From the NCBI GenBank assembly GCA_034002405.1, contig JAVFAS010000009.1:1-64000 (forward strand): a DNA stretch of 64,000 nucleotides, written 5' to 3'. The position numbers were made by a program, and so were the translations under genes. The notes under the pieces were generated by a model. It was not told the origin of the DNA. It made no database searches and worked only from the letters and a program-made list of their open reading frames with translations. Below are positions 43,101-51,195 of the stretch, in pieces. This DNA is from SZUA-365 sp034002405 (GTDB lineage: Bacteria; Bacteroidota; Ignavibacteria; SZUA-365). Numbering within the stretch: the first letter of the stretch is position 1; each line of letters opens with the position of its first letter.

Positions 43101-44387
43101 TTAGAATGTTCCGGTTGCATCGGTTTTGATGATGAGCAGGTCTTGATTGCCGCTGCCGTACGACTGCGTCGTGCCGGTGAGTACGTAGCCGCCCTCCCGG
43201 AGCGCGGTGACCGAGTGCGCCCGATCCATCCGTCCGCCCCCGATGATTTTCTTCCATTCCTCCGTTCCATCACGGTCGATTTTCACGAAGACGATGTCAC
43301 TGCCGTCGAAGCCCAAGGGGTCGGTGTATCCGCACACAATGTAGCCGCCATCACGAGTTGGAGCGATCCCCGTGCCGAGGGTGTTCTCGTGCAGGACGGT
43401 TTCCCGCATCATGTCCCCGGAGGGATCGGTACGGACGAACAGCATGTCCACGGTTTGCACTTGCGGAGTCTTGGCGTAGCCGATGATACCGAATGCCCCG
43501 TCCTCTCCCCGCGCGAGACGGAATGCACCCTTGCTCGACACCCCGTCCACCAGATGCGCCCACTGTTCCTCGCCGCTGGCGGAGACCTTGAAGATCCAGA
43601 GCAGGGTGCTGCTGTTTCCGCCGGTTTCGGTGGAGCCACAGACGACGAAACCGCCATCCACGGTTTCCTCGACGGATGTCGCCAGGTCGCGCTCGCTGCG
43701 GCCGTAGCGCCTGGTCCAGATTTCATTACCGAGTTCGTCGGTGCGCACGAGCGTGGCGGACAGTTTCCCGGCGAAGGAAAACTGTGAATACCCGACGACG
43801 AGGTAGCCGCCCGCGCCGCATTCGATCACATCCTGGCCACAATCGAGACCGGTGTCACCGAAGGATTTGCTCCAGAGCATGGTGCCGCTGCTGTCGGTCT
43901 TGATCAGCCAGATATCACTGCTTCCGTTGGTGTACGAATCGGTGCTGCCCGTGAGAATGAATCCCCCGTCGGAAGTCTGGCGCACGGCATACCCTTCATC
44001 GCTGTACACGCCACCGAATGTTTTCAGCCACATTGTCTCACCCGCGGCGTTGGTCCGCACCAGCAGCACATCCTTCGATACCGTGTGGCGCATCCACGTT
44101 TTTCCGACAATGATGAACCCCCCGTCCTGAAGTTCGCGGATGTCGAAACCCTCATCGTATTCGCTTAAATCGATGGTGCGCAGAAAATATGGCGCGGGAT
44201 CGGTGATGCGGCGGCGTGGCGTGTCCGGATCGGTCGGCGAGACGCATGCGGTCAGCATGATCATGGTTGTCAGCACGATGATGGTTGCCGACGCGACCGT
44301 GGTTGCCGACGCGACCGTGGTTGCCGACGGAACCGTCGCGGCAGGACGTGGAAGGCCGGGGATATGCGTGTGGGAATGAACCTGCAT
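43101..44387 (-). CDS. Beta-propeller-like lipoprotein, 428 aa
   Basis: CGGAG lies before ATG 44387. The N-terminus is odd: 28 residues with a threefold TVASAT repeat before the hydrophobic stretch and lipobox MLTAC (Cys near 48). The mature part has about seven blades of the form DGGFIIVGxT ... DxLLVRTDxxGxxxWxKxxGG, like delta-60-repeat or PQQ-like propellers. It is probably a surface or periplasmic binding protein with no enzyme motif. It lies between the sigma/anti-sigma pair and the LPS glycosyltransferases, 21 bases downstream of the former. Confidence 0.78.
   Translation of the reverse strand: MQVHSHTHIPGLPRPAATVPSATTVASATTVASATIIVLTTMIMLTACVSPTDPDTPRRRITDPAPYFLRTIDLSEYDEGFDIRELQDGGFIIVGKTWMRHTVSKDVLLVRTNAAGETMWLKTFGGVYSDEGYAVRQTSDGGFILTGSTDSYTNGSSDIWLIKTDSSGTMLWSKSFGDTGLDCGQDVIECGAGGYLVVGYSQFSFAGKLSATLVRTDELGNEIWTRRYGRSERDLATSVEETVDGGFVVCGSTETGGNSSTLLWIFKVSASGEEQWAHLVDGVSSKGAFRLARGEDGAFGIIGYAKTPQVQTVDMLFVRTDPSGDMMRETVLHENTLGTGIAPTRDGGYIVCGYTDPLGFDGSDIVFVKIDRDGTEEWKKIIGGGRMDRAHSVTALREGGYVLTGTTQSYGSGNQDLLIIKTDATGTF
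44283..44336. repeat. 18-bp tandem repeat in a lipoprotein signal region
   Basis: GGTTGCCGACGCGACCGT at 44283-44300 and 44301-44318, with a third copy at 44319-44336 differing at two bases. It encodes TVASAT-type repeats upstream of the lipobox and keeps the frame. Confidence 0.9.
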
Positions 44388-44408
44388 GGAAACTCCGGTC
44401 GGATGGGA

Positions 44409-45143
44409 TCAGAGGAAGACGGAAATGCCGTAGGTGAGGCCGGCGCGCTTCGATGTGAACCATCGATCCTGATACGGATACGCGAGAATCACGCCTTCGA
44501 GTCCGATATGGAAACGGACGCGACGATCGGGCATGTACATCAGACCGGCGCCCGCCCGCGCGATCGGCCAGGCCTCGAAGGTCGAACCCACACCGGTCGA
44601 GATGTACGGTTCGATCGACCCGAGGGACCGCCATGGAGCGAAGCGGTGGCGGTAACCGGCGAGCAGCCAGGAGGTCAGCAGATTCTGCTCGTAGCGTACC
44701 GCCTGGCCGTGTTCCACGCCGGAGTAATGCTGGGAAAACGCCTCCTGGCCGAATTCGATGCCGACGTCGTCTTGCGTGCCGCTGAAATACAGCGACGCGG
44801 CCATGTTTTCCATCCACGGCTGGGCGCGGGAGCCGATGGTGACATCAGGGAAGGACGTGGCGGACACGCCGCGCAATTCGATCGAAAGGTACCGACTTCC
44901 GTTGTCATCGCGCAGCGTGGGGAAATACCCCCGCGTATCCACCTGCCCGGGTGCTGATGACGCGGGCAGTGGGACGTCCTGCTGTGCGAGGATTCCCGTG
45001 GGGAGGTGGCTCGGGGGTGTTCCCGGGGATCCGGTGAATCGCTCGGGTGTCACCGTCGCCAAGGCGGACGGATCGATCGCGGCTGACAGCGGGGTGGACG
45101 GCGTCTCCGGCGTACGTTGTGTTTCCGTCGGGGATGCGTGCTC
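44409..45143 (-). CDS. C-terminal outer-membrane barrel part of a sigma-linked protein (5' end lost in N gap)
   Basis: The piece starts at the N gap with a Pro/Thr/Ser-rich linker (SPTETQRTPETPSTP) and then a beta-barrel of about 180 residues: SRYLSIELRGVSATSFPD, ENMAASLYFSGTQDDVGIEF, NLLTSWLLAGYRHRF, GVILAYPYQ, ending GLTYGISVFL with a C-terminal aromatic/Leu as in barrel proteins. It and the piece at 45244-45732 lie in different frames, but the gap length is arbitrary. I infer one protein: cytoplasmic anti-sigma domain, one membrane helix, linker and barrel, an architecture I recall next to ECF sigma genes in Bacteroidota. Confidence 0.65.
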   Translation of the reverse strand, partial: EHASPTETQRTPETPSTPLSAAIDPSALATVTPERFTGSPGTPPSHLPTGILAQQDVPLPASSAPGQVDTRGYFPTLRDDNGSRYLSIELRGVSATSFPDVTIGSRAQPWMENMAASLYFSGTQDDVGIEFGQEAFSQHYSGVEHGQAVRYEQNLLTSWLLAGYRHRFAPWRSLGSIEPYISTGVGSTFEAWPIARAGAGLMYMPDRRVRFHIGLEGVILAYPYQDRWFTSKRAGLTYGISVFL

Positions 45144-45243
45144 NNNNNNNNNNNNNNNNNNNNNNNNNNNNNNNNNNNNNNNNNNNNNNNNNNNNNNNNN
45201 NNNNNNNNNNNNNNNNNNNNNNNNNNNNNNNNNNNNNNNNNNN
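45144..45243. other. Assembly gap (100 N)
   Basis: Exactly 100 undetermined bases inside a coding region; the true length is unknown. The flanking linker sequences are Pro/Ala/Thr-rich, so a repetitive linker may have blocked assembly. Confidence 0.98.
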
Positions 45244-45732
45244 CACCGCGTGTTGCGGCTCCGCACGCGGCGTCGTTGTCGCGGGCGAGGCGTCGGGAGC
45301 GGCCGGATGCGATGGTTGCACGTCCTGCTGCATCGCGAGCCGTGGCACGGTGCTGTCCTTCGGGAGATCCTGCAATCCCATCATCAGCAGTGCGGTGATC
45401 GCGGCGGCGGCGGCGGCCGATGCGAGAAGCTCCCACGCGCGGTGCCAGCCCGATGCGCGCATGGTCGGGACCGCGGTGCGCACGGGGATCGCCGCGAAGC
45501 CGAGCCGCCGGAACAGGTCGTCGGTAACCGCCTGCGGTGGAACGCTGGCGATGCTTCCGCGGCGTGTTTCGACGCGGATCGCCCGAAGCTGGCGAAGACG
45601 GACGCGCAGCTCGCGATCTTCCGCGAGCATGGAGAAGAACTGCGCTTCACGGTCGGGCTCGAGTTCACCGTCGATGTATGCGTGCAGCAGTTCGTCCGGG
45701 GTGGCGGAAAAGTCATCCATGATCGTGCTCAT
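45244..45732 (-). CDS. Anti-sigma factor N-terminal part (3' end lost in N gap)
   Basis: ATG 45732 overlaps the sigma factor stop by four bases. The sequence STIMDDFSATPDELLHAYIDGELEP ... DRELRVRLRQL is the acidic anti-sigma type (no Cys zinc motif), followed by RRGSIASVPPQAVTDDLFRRLGF and one membrane helix (ELLASAAAAAAITALLMMGL, residues about 100-120). After that comes a periplasmic Pro/Ala linker to the gap. It would bind and hold the ECF sigma factor encoded upstream; release would depend on the outer domain, probably the barrel of 44409-45143. Confidence 0.75.
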
Positions 45733-46328
45733 TTCTTTTTCTGGACGTCATCATATTCTGCGATATACGGTTCGAGAATTTTCCGGATTTTCTCGCGCGC
45801 GCGGGTGACACGAATACGCACATTGACACTGGTCAGCTGCATGACCGCCGCGATTTCATCGTACGGGAGATCGGCGAATTCCCGCAGGAAAAATGCCTCG
45901 CGATAATCCTCGCTGAGCAATTCCATTGCCATGTTGATCAGTTCGAGCATTTCGGTACGCTCGTGCGAGGGCGCATCGATGGACAAGGTGTCGTGCTCGA
46001 TGCGCACCACCGGTTTTCGGTCGCGCTGTGCGTTAAGGTGAAGGTTCCGGGCGATCTTGATCGCGTAACCGGATACATTGCGAATGTCGCGACCCTGCAG
46101 TGCGGATTCATAGAGGCGCGTCATGGTCTCCTGGAACAGGTCGTCGCTTTCGTCGCGCCGCCAGGCCAGACAACGGCAGTACGCGTAGAGTCCACCCGAA
46201 ATTCGCGCATAGAGTTCACGGAATGCCGCTTCCGCTCTCGCGCCCCCCTCGCGCGTTTTTTCGTAGAGCGCGTGGTCCGACAGATCGGACAACCGCTCCC
46301 CCGTGGTATGGACGTTTCGCAGCCGCAA
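45729..46328 (-). CDS. ECF (extracytoplasmic function) sigma factor, 199 aa
   Basis: TTG 46328 is used as start: GAGGA sits nine bases upstream and no Met follows. Region 2 reads LYAYCRCLAWRRDESDDLFQETMTRLYES (the DLFQET core binds RNA polymerase and the -10 element), and region 4 reads LSEDYREAFFLREFADLPYDEIAAVMQLTSVNVRIRVTRAREKIRK. The extra N-terminal residues are short. It is first in the minus-strand unit with its anti-sigma partner, and probably controls envelope genes including the downstream ones. Confidence 0.93.
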   Translation of the reverse strand: MRLRNVHTTGERLSDLSDHALYEKTREGGARAEAAFRELYARISGGLYAYCRCLAWRRDESDDLFQETMTRLYESALQGRDIRNVSGYAIKIARNLHLNAQRDRKPVVRIEHDTLSIDAPSHERTEMLELINMAMELLSEDYREAFFLREFADLPYDEIAAVMQLTSVNVRIRVTRAREKIRKILEPYIAEYDDVQKKK

Positions 46329-46535
46329 TGAATGGGATCCTCATTTGCCGCGGTCCACGACCGCATGAGGGAATGACACGTCAGGCCTGACTTTGTTGCA
46401 GAATATACGGTGCATCCACCCCGAAGGAAAGGGAAGAATGGACGCCCGGGTGCGCCGTGGCCGGCGCGGAGGACGGGAGGAAGGCAAACCGTGAGAGGAG
46501 GCGAACGTCGAGGGGGTGGGGGACGGAGATCCACC

Positions 46536-46565
46536 AGCGCGGGGATCAGCAGCGCGGGGATCAGC
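46536..46565. repeat. 15-bp tandem repeat at the end of the amidase gene
   Basis: AGCGCGGGGATCAGC twice (46536-46550, 46551-46565), covering the amidase stop region. The rest of the 46329-46560 gap is GC-rich and without a gene; a hint of a TATATTC element lies near 46400. Confidence 0.8.
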
Positions 46566-47373
46566 GTGAGTGGCGGTAATCGTCCAAGAGGCCTTCGGCC
46601 AGCCAGTTGGCGAGGGCCTGGCGATTGTCGACCTCGATGAAACGTCGCTGGTCGAGGGGATTGCGGATATTGCCGAGTTCGATATACACGGTGCGTGGAT
46701 GCGTGGTCCGCAGCATGTATAACTCGTCGCGTGGCGCGACCGTACCGCGATAGCCACGCCATGGCTGGTGGGCGCGGTACTTCTGTTCGATGGTGGACTG
46801 CAGGCGACGGGCGGTGCGTCGCGCGGCCGGGCTTTGCGAATGGTGATAGAAAAAGATATCCACCCGGTCTCCCTCGCTTCTACTGTCCACATGCAGCGCG
46901 ATCAACCGGCGATAGCGCGCCTGCCCGTGCGCGCGGGAGAGCCGGTTGACGATACGGCTTCGCTGACGGAGGCGCGCGAGCTGGTCCACCGGTAGCGATG
47001 CGCCCCCCCACGCCGTTTCATCGGTGTCGCAGAGGAGCAGGCTGTCGTCGCGGATCCCGTCGTCCGGATCGCGGATGATGACGTACACCCGTGCGTCATG
47101 CTCGAGCAGTCGGCGCGCGAGGCGCAGGCCCACGTCGTATGCGTATTCATCCTCGCACAGCGTGGCATCGCCGCGTTTCCCGCGCGCACCACTGTCGGGG
47201 CCGCCGTGTCCGGCGACGATATAGAACACCGCGCCCCGGAGGGCGCGGTCGCGCACGGTCACCGACTCGTATGCGGGCCCGAGAATGGGATAGCGCCGCG
47301 TCGTGCCCGGGCCATCGGGCGGCGACGCGGCGCGGAGGGCGAAGAACGAGAGAATAATGAAAAGGAAATTCAT
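46561..47373 (-). CDS. N-acetylmuramoyl-L-alanine amidase (Amidase_3), 270 aa
   Basis: Signal peptide (MNFLFIILSFFALRAAS). The zinc amidase motifs are present: VAGHGGPDSGARG (first His), the Glu in CEDEYAYDV, LIALHVDS (second His) and YIELGNIRNPLD (catalytic Glu). It cleaves the amide between muramic acid and the peptide stem, in cell separation or wall turnover. It follows the peptidase gene by 20 bases and is probably co-transcribed. Confidence 0.9.
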   Translation of the reverse strand: MNFLFIILSFFALRAASPPDGPGTTRRYPILGPAYESVTVRDRALRGAVFYIVAGHGGPDSGARGKRGDATLCEDEYAYDVGLRLARRLLEHDARVYVIIRDPDDGIRDDSLLLCDTDETAWGGASLPVDQLARLRQRSRIVNRLSRAHGQARYRRLIALHVDSRSEGDRVDIFFYHHSQSPAARRTARRLQSTIEQKYRAHQPWRGYRGTVAPRDELYMLRTTHPRTVYIELGNIRNPLDQRRFIEVDNRQALANWLAEGLLDDYRHSR

Positions 47374-47393
47374 ATCGGATAAAGAGAAACCTG

Positions 47394-49601
47394 TCAGCCG
47401 TCGATCAGGTGCTCCTTCATGTAGTCGACATAGTACTGGAACAGTCCCAGCCGTGATTTGAAACCGCCGGCCACGCCGTGATCGCCGTTGGGATAGATGC
47501 GCATGTCAAACTGCTTTCCGGCTTCCTCGAGACGATCGATGAAGGTCATCGTGTTTTGCAGATGCACATTGTCGTCGAGACCGCCATGGACGATGAGGAG
47601 GTTGCCCGTGAGCTTGCCGGCGTGTTCGACACAGGATCCGACCGCGTATCCGTCGGGGTTCATTTCGGGCGTCTGCATGAAGCGTTCGGTGTAGATCGTG
47701 TCGTAGAATCGCCAGTCCGTCACGGGGGCGATCGATACCGCGGTGTGGAAGTGCTCGGCCCCGAGCAGCATGGTCAGCGCAGCCATGTAGCCGCCATAAC
47801 TCCAGCCCCAGATGCCGATGCGCTCGGCATTCACATAGGGGAGCGTCGCCAGATGCGTGGCCACCGCGACGTAATCATGGACTTCCCATTTCCCGAGCTG
47901 GCGATAGACCGCGTGCTTGAACGCGGTTCCCCGGCCGCCGCTGCCGCGATTGTCGGCCTGGATGACGATGAACCCCTCGCTGGCGTACCATTGCTGCATG
48001 GTCTGGGGCCAGCTGTTGCGCACGGCCTGCGTGCCGGGTCCGCCATACACGTCGAAGAACACCGGGTATTTTTTCGCGGGATCGAAATTCGCCGGCTTGA
48101 GCATGGCACAATCGATCGTGACGCCGTCCGCGGTCGTGACGGTGAACAATTCCTTCGCGCTCCAGTGATACTCGTCGTAGGCGGACGCATCCATGCCGGG
48201 CATCGCACGGACGAGAGACCCGTCGCCGTCACACAGCCGGCGTTGTGTCGGCGTCGTGATGCTTGACCAGGTGTCGAAATACCGTGCGCAGGTCGGACTC
48301 ATGCTGATCGTGTGCCAACCGGTCTCGTCGGTCAGGCGTTCCTTGTCGTCACCATCGGTGTCGATGCGAAACAGGTGGCGCTCGAGTGGCGAGACTTCGG
48401 TGGAAAGATAGTAAAGGGTCTTTTCATCCGAAGTCATGCCGAGCACTTCGGTGATTTCCCACCGGCCCGCGGTGATCTGACGAAGGAGTTTTCCCCGGTA
48501 ATCGTACAGGTAGAGATGGTTATAGCCGTCACGTTCCGACGCCCAGATGAACTGGTCCTTTCCCGCAAGGAAATGCAGCCACGCGCCGTCCTCGACGCCG
48601 ATCCAACCGGTTTGGGATTGTTCCTGCACGACTGTGCGCGTCCGTCCGGTTTTGATGTCCGCGAAGAGCAACGTGAGCTCGCTCTGCACGCGGTTCATGC
48701 GGGTGATGCACAGGGTGCCGGGATCACGTGTCCATTGCATGCGCGGCACGCAGATGTCGGTGTCCTCACCCAGGTCCATCCACGTGGTCGTGAGCGTGCC
48801 AAGATCGATGACCCCGATTTTCTCCACGGGATTGTTCGCGCCCGGTTTCGGGTACCGAATGCGGACGTACTCGGGATAGAGCGGCATGAAATTGGTCATC
48901 GTGAATTCCGGCACCTGCGTCTCGTCTTCCTGCCAGAATGCGATGGCCTTGCTGTCAGGGGACCAGAGCCACCCGTCGACGAGGCTGAATTCCTCCTCGT
49001 ACACCCAGCCGAACCGTCCGTTGTGCACATTGGTACGGGCGTCATGTGTCAGCTGCAGCTCCTGCCCGGTCGCGAGATTCATGATGTAGATGTTGTCCTC
49101 GAACACATATCCGACATGCGTTCCATCCGGCGATACCTTGACATTCATCACGCCACCCGGGTGGTCGGGCAGCTTGTGCAGTTTTCCGTTCGCCACATCA
49201 TAGACAGCGTAGGTGCCGATGGTCGAGCGGCGCCAGATATTGCGCTCGTCGAGGGTGAAGACAATGAACCGGTCATTGTCGGACCATTCATAGGACTGGA
49301 ATTTCAACGGGTCACCACCGTCGTCATCGATGAGTTGTGTGCCATCGATCAGCAGCGTCTCCTCGCCGGAATCCGCATGGACCTTCCAGATACTGCGCGT
49401 GCCGCCCTCGGTCTTCAGGATCGTATAATGCATCCCGTCGTGGAGCCATGCCAGGCCGGGGAGCCGCGGCGGGAAGAATTTCTGATTCATGAACACATCC
49501 TGCAGCGTCACGGCCTTTTTCTGTGCCGGTATCGGCGCGGCGATACTGACGAGCAGCAGGAGGATGAAGAGGGTGGTGAGAGAGCGTCCCTTGCGGTTCA
49601 T
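47394..49601 (-). CDS. Dipeptidyl peptidase IV-type S9 peptidase, 735 aa
   Basis: AAGGA precedes ATG 49601, and a signal peptide follows (LTTLFILLLLVSIAAPIPAQ). The N-terminal eight-bladed propeller contains GWVYEEEFSLVDG (the Glu pair that fixes the substrate amino end), and the alpha/beta hydrolase domain has the nucleophile in WGWSYGGYMA, Asp in GLDDNVHLQN and His in PNGDHGVAG. It removes X-Pro or X-Ala dipeptides in the periplasm or at the surface, as in peptide-using Bacteroidota. Confidence 0.95.
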   Translation of the reverse strand: MNRKGRSLTTLFILLLLVSIAAPIPAQKKAVTLQDVFMNQKFFPPRLPGLAWLHDGMHYTILKTEGGTRSIWKVHADSGEETLLIDGTQLIDDDGGDPLKFQSYEWSDNDRFIVFTLDERNIWRRSTIGTYAVYDVANGKLHKLPDHPGGVMNVKVSPDGTHVGYVFEDNIYIMNLATGQELQLTHDARTNVHNGRFGWVYEEEFSLVDGWLWSPDSKAIAFWQEDETQVPEFTMTNFMPLYPEYVRIRYPKPGANNPVEKIGVIDLGTLTTTWMDLGEDTDICVPRMQWTRDPGTLCITRMNRVQSELTLLFADIKTGRTRTVVQEQSQTGWIGVEDGAWLHFLAGKDQFIWASERDGYNHLYLYDYRGKLLRQITAGRWEITEVLGMTSDEKTLYYLSTEVSPLERHLFRIDTDGDDKERLTDETGWHTISMSPTCARYFDTWSSITTPTQRRLCDGDGSLVRAMPGMDASAYDEYHWSAKELFTVTTADGVTIDCAMLKPANFDPAKKYPVFFDVYGGPGTQAVRNSWPQTMQQWYASEGFIVIQADNRGSGGRGTAFKHAVYRQLGKWEVHDYVAVATHLATLPYVNAERIGIWGWSYGGYMAALTMLLGAEHFHTAVSIAPVTDWRFYDTIYTERFMQTPEMNPDGYAVGSCVEHAGKLTGNLLIVHGGLDDNVHLQNTMTFIDRLEEAGKQFDMRIYPNGDHGVAGGFKSRLGLFQYYVDYMKEHLIDG

Positions 49602-49657
49602 AAGATTTCCTTGTCGGTGAAACGGTCGGTCGTGTATGCGGGAATGATCGGGATCGA

Positions 49658-50164
49658 TCATGGGGGCGGGAAGGGTAGTGCGTCGATCTGTTCGCGTGTC
49701 AGCCGGAACAGTTGCCACTCGTCGAGGTGCTCCGCACCGAGCCGGCGGTAAAACGATTTCGCGAGGTCATTCCAGTGCAGTACGGTCCAATCCATGCGTC
49801 CGCAGCCCCGGTCACGCGCGATCCGCGCGCAGTGCAGGAACAGCGCCAGACCGGCGCCCTGTTTCCTGAATTCGGGGAGTACGAAAATGTCCTCCAGATA
49901 CAAGGTCGGCAGGGCGAGGAAACTGGAATAGGTCTCATAGATGATCGCGTAGGCGACGGGCCGGCCGCCCACACATGCGAGCGCGGCCTCGAAGCGCGGG
50001 GCGGGACCGAAGCCGTCACGCAACAGACGCTGCCGGGCCTCGGTGCTCGGACGTGGGAGCATTTCGTAATCCGCCAGCGCATCGACCAGCAGCAGGAAAC
50101 TGTCGGCATCGGCGATGGTCGCCGTGCGGATCGTGATGTCGGAATGGTCGTGTGTCATGTCCAT
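49658..50164 (-). CDS. GNAT-family N-acetyltransferase, 168 aa
   Basis: Start at ATG 50164 or 50158 (both weak ribosome sites). The GNAT fold is clear: ITIRTATIADADSFLLLVDALADYE at the N-terminus, the acetyl-CoA pyrophosphate loop in EFRKQGAGLALFLHCARIA, and WNDLAKSFYRRLGAEHLDEW. It resembles spermine/thialysine acetyltransferases. It is the first gene of a minus-strand run with the peptidase and amidase. Confidence 0.88.
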   Translation of the reverse strand: MDMTHDHSDITIRTATIADADSFLLLVDALADYEMLPRPSTEARQRLLRDGFGPAPRFEAALACVGGRPVAYAIIYETYSSFLALPTLYLEDIFVLPEFRKQGAGLALFLHCARIARDRGCGRMDWTVLHWNDLAKSFYRRLGAEHLDEWQLFRLTREQIDALPFPPP

Positions 50165-50192
50165 GCGGAAAAGCCGGATCGGCGCTGGTGGT

Positions 50193-50741
50193 TCAGAACA
50201 GGATGGCGAAGCCCGCGTCGAACTGCGTGACGAGTTCGAACCGTGTTTCACCGATATCGCGGGTGAATTGAAACGCGGGACCAAAGCGGAAAAAGAAGGA
50301 TAGTGACGCGAGAAAGGAATATTCACTCCCGAGCGCCGGCATGACCGCGATACGCCGCTGGCGGTATCCGTTCGCGAACGGTGCGCTCTCGACGTACACG
50401 CATTGCAGCGAGATCACCGGCGTGATTCCGGCATCGCGCAAGGCGTACCAGCGTCCACCCAGAGTGATGGACGTGCCGTCGGTATATTCGGTGCGTCCGT
50501 TCTCCTTGATGAGATTGACACGCACATAGCCCACCGCCGCTTCGATCGCGACCGCGTCGAACGGGAAGACATGCAGTCCGCCGCGTACCCCATTGACGAT
50601 GCCTACCGCCGCGGACACGCCAACGCCACCACCGTCGCGCGGCGATTCCTGCGCCCACGCCTGCGATACTCCGGCGTCCGCCAGATGCACAAGCCCCCAG
50701 ATGGACGCGGCAAGGAACGATATTCGGATGAATGCGGTCAC
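50193..50741 (-). CDS. Small outer-membrane beta-barrel protein, 182 aa
   Basis: GTG 50741 gives a signal peptide (AFIRISFLAASIWGLVHLADAGVSQAWAQ). The rest alternates hydrophobic strands with tight turns (VSAAVGIVNGVRGGLHVFPFD, GVSAAVG, GGRWYALRDAG) and ends LVTQFDAGFAILF, as in 8-stranded barrels. No family name is certain; it may be a structural or receptor barrel. It is divergent from the acidic small gene. Confidence 0.7.
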   Translation of the reverse strand: MTAFIRISFLAASIWGLVHLADAGVSQAWAQESPRDGGGVGVSAAVGIVNGVRGGLHVFPFDAVAIEAAVGYVRVNLIKENGRTEYTDGTSITLGGRWYALRDAGITPVISLQCVYVESAPFANGYRQRRIAVMPALGSEYSFLASLSFFFRFGPAFQFTRDIGETRFELVTQFDAGFAILF

Positions 50742-50831
50742 GAGCGTGCAATATACAAAATGCACGCGATGTTGCGCGGCGCAGAACGGGATTCCGTATA
50801 TTCTTCCACATTCCATCACGCAGGAGGATGC

Positions 50832-51083
50832 ATGAATTTCGAAGACGCGATGAAAAAAGGATTTCTCAATCTCGAGCCGACGGAAGCCGATCGCCTGCTG
50901 GGCGAACTCTTCGACGAGGATGATGCCGCGGCCCGTCTCGACGCGGGTTTGGCGTTGCTCTCCACCTTCGTTCCGCAGGACAAGGCGACCATGGTGCTCG
51001 ATCTCGCGCAGGTCATTATCGATGCGAACGAGGAAATTGAATTCGCCGGTGGGCACTACGAGGACGATGACGAGGAGAACTGA
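50832..51083 (+). CDS. Small acidic protein of unknown function, 83 aa
   Basis: A perfect AGGAGG site precedes ATG 50832. The product is helical and acidic (tail EFAGGHYEDDDEEN), with LLGELFDEDDAAARLDAGLALLSTF in the middle. No known domain is recognised. A weak promoter match (TTG 50772-50774, 22 bases, TATATTC 50797-50803) lies upstream. It lies before the Rsm22-like gene and may work with it. Confidence 0.65.
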   Translation: MNFEDAMKKGFLNLEPTEADRLLGELFDEDDAAARLDAGLALLSTFVPQDKATMVLDLAQVIIDANEEIEFAGGHYEDDDEEN

Positions 51084-51195
51084 AGGGCACCGGGTGGATG
51101 CCGCATCTGAACCAAATCACACCCATCATTCGCATGATGGATGTCCCGGATCGTGGCGCCGCGTTCCCACTTCCGGCGTGGCGTGAGCAATACGC

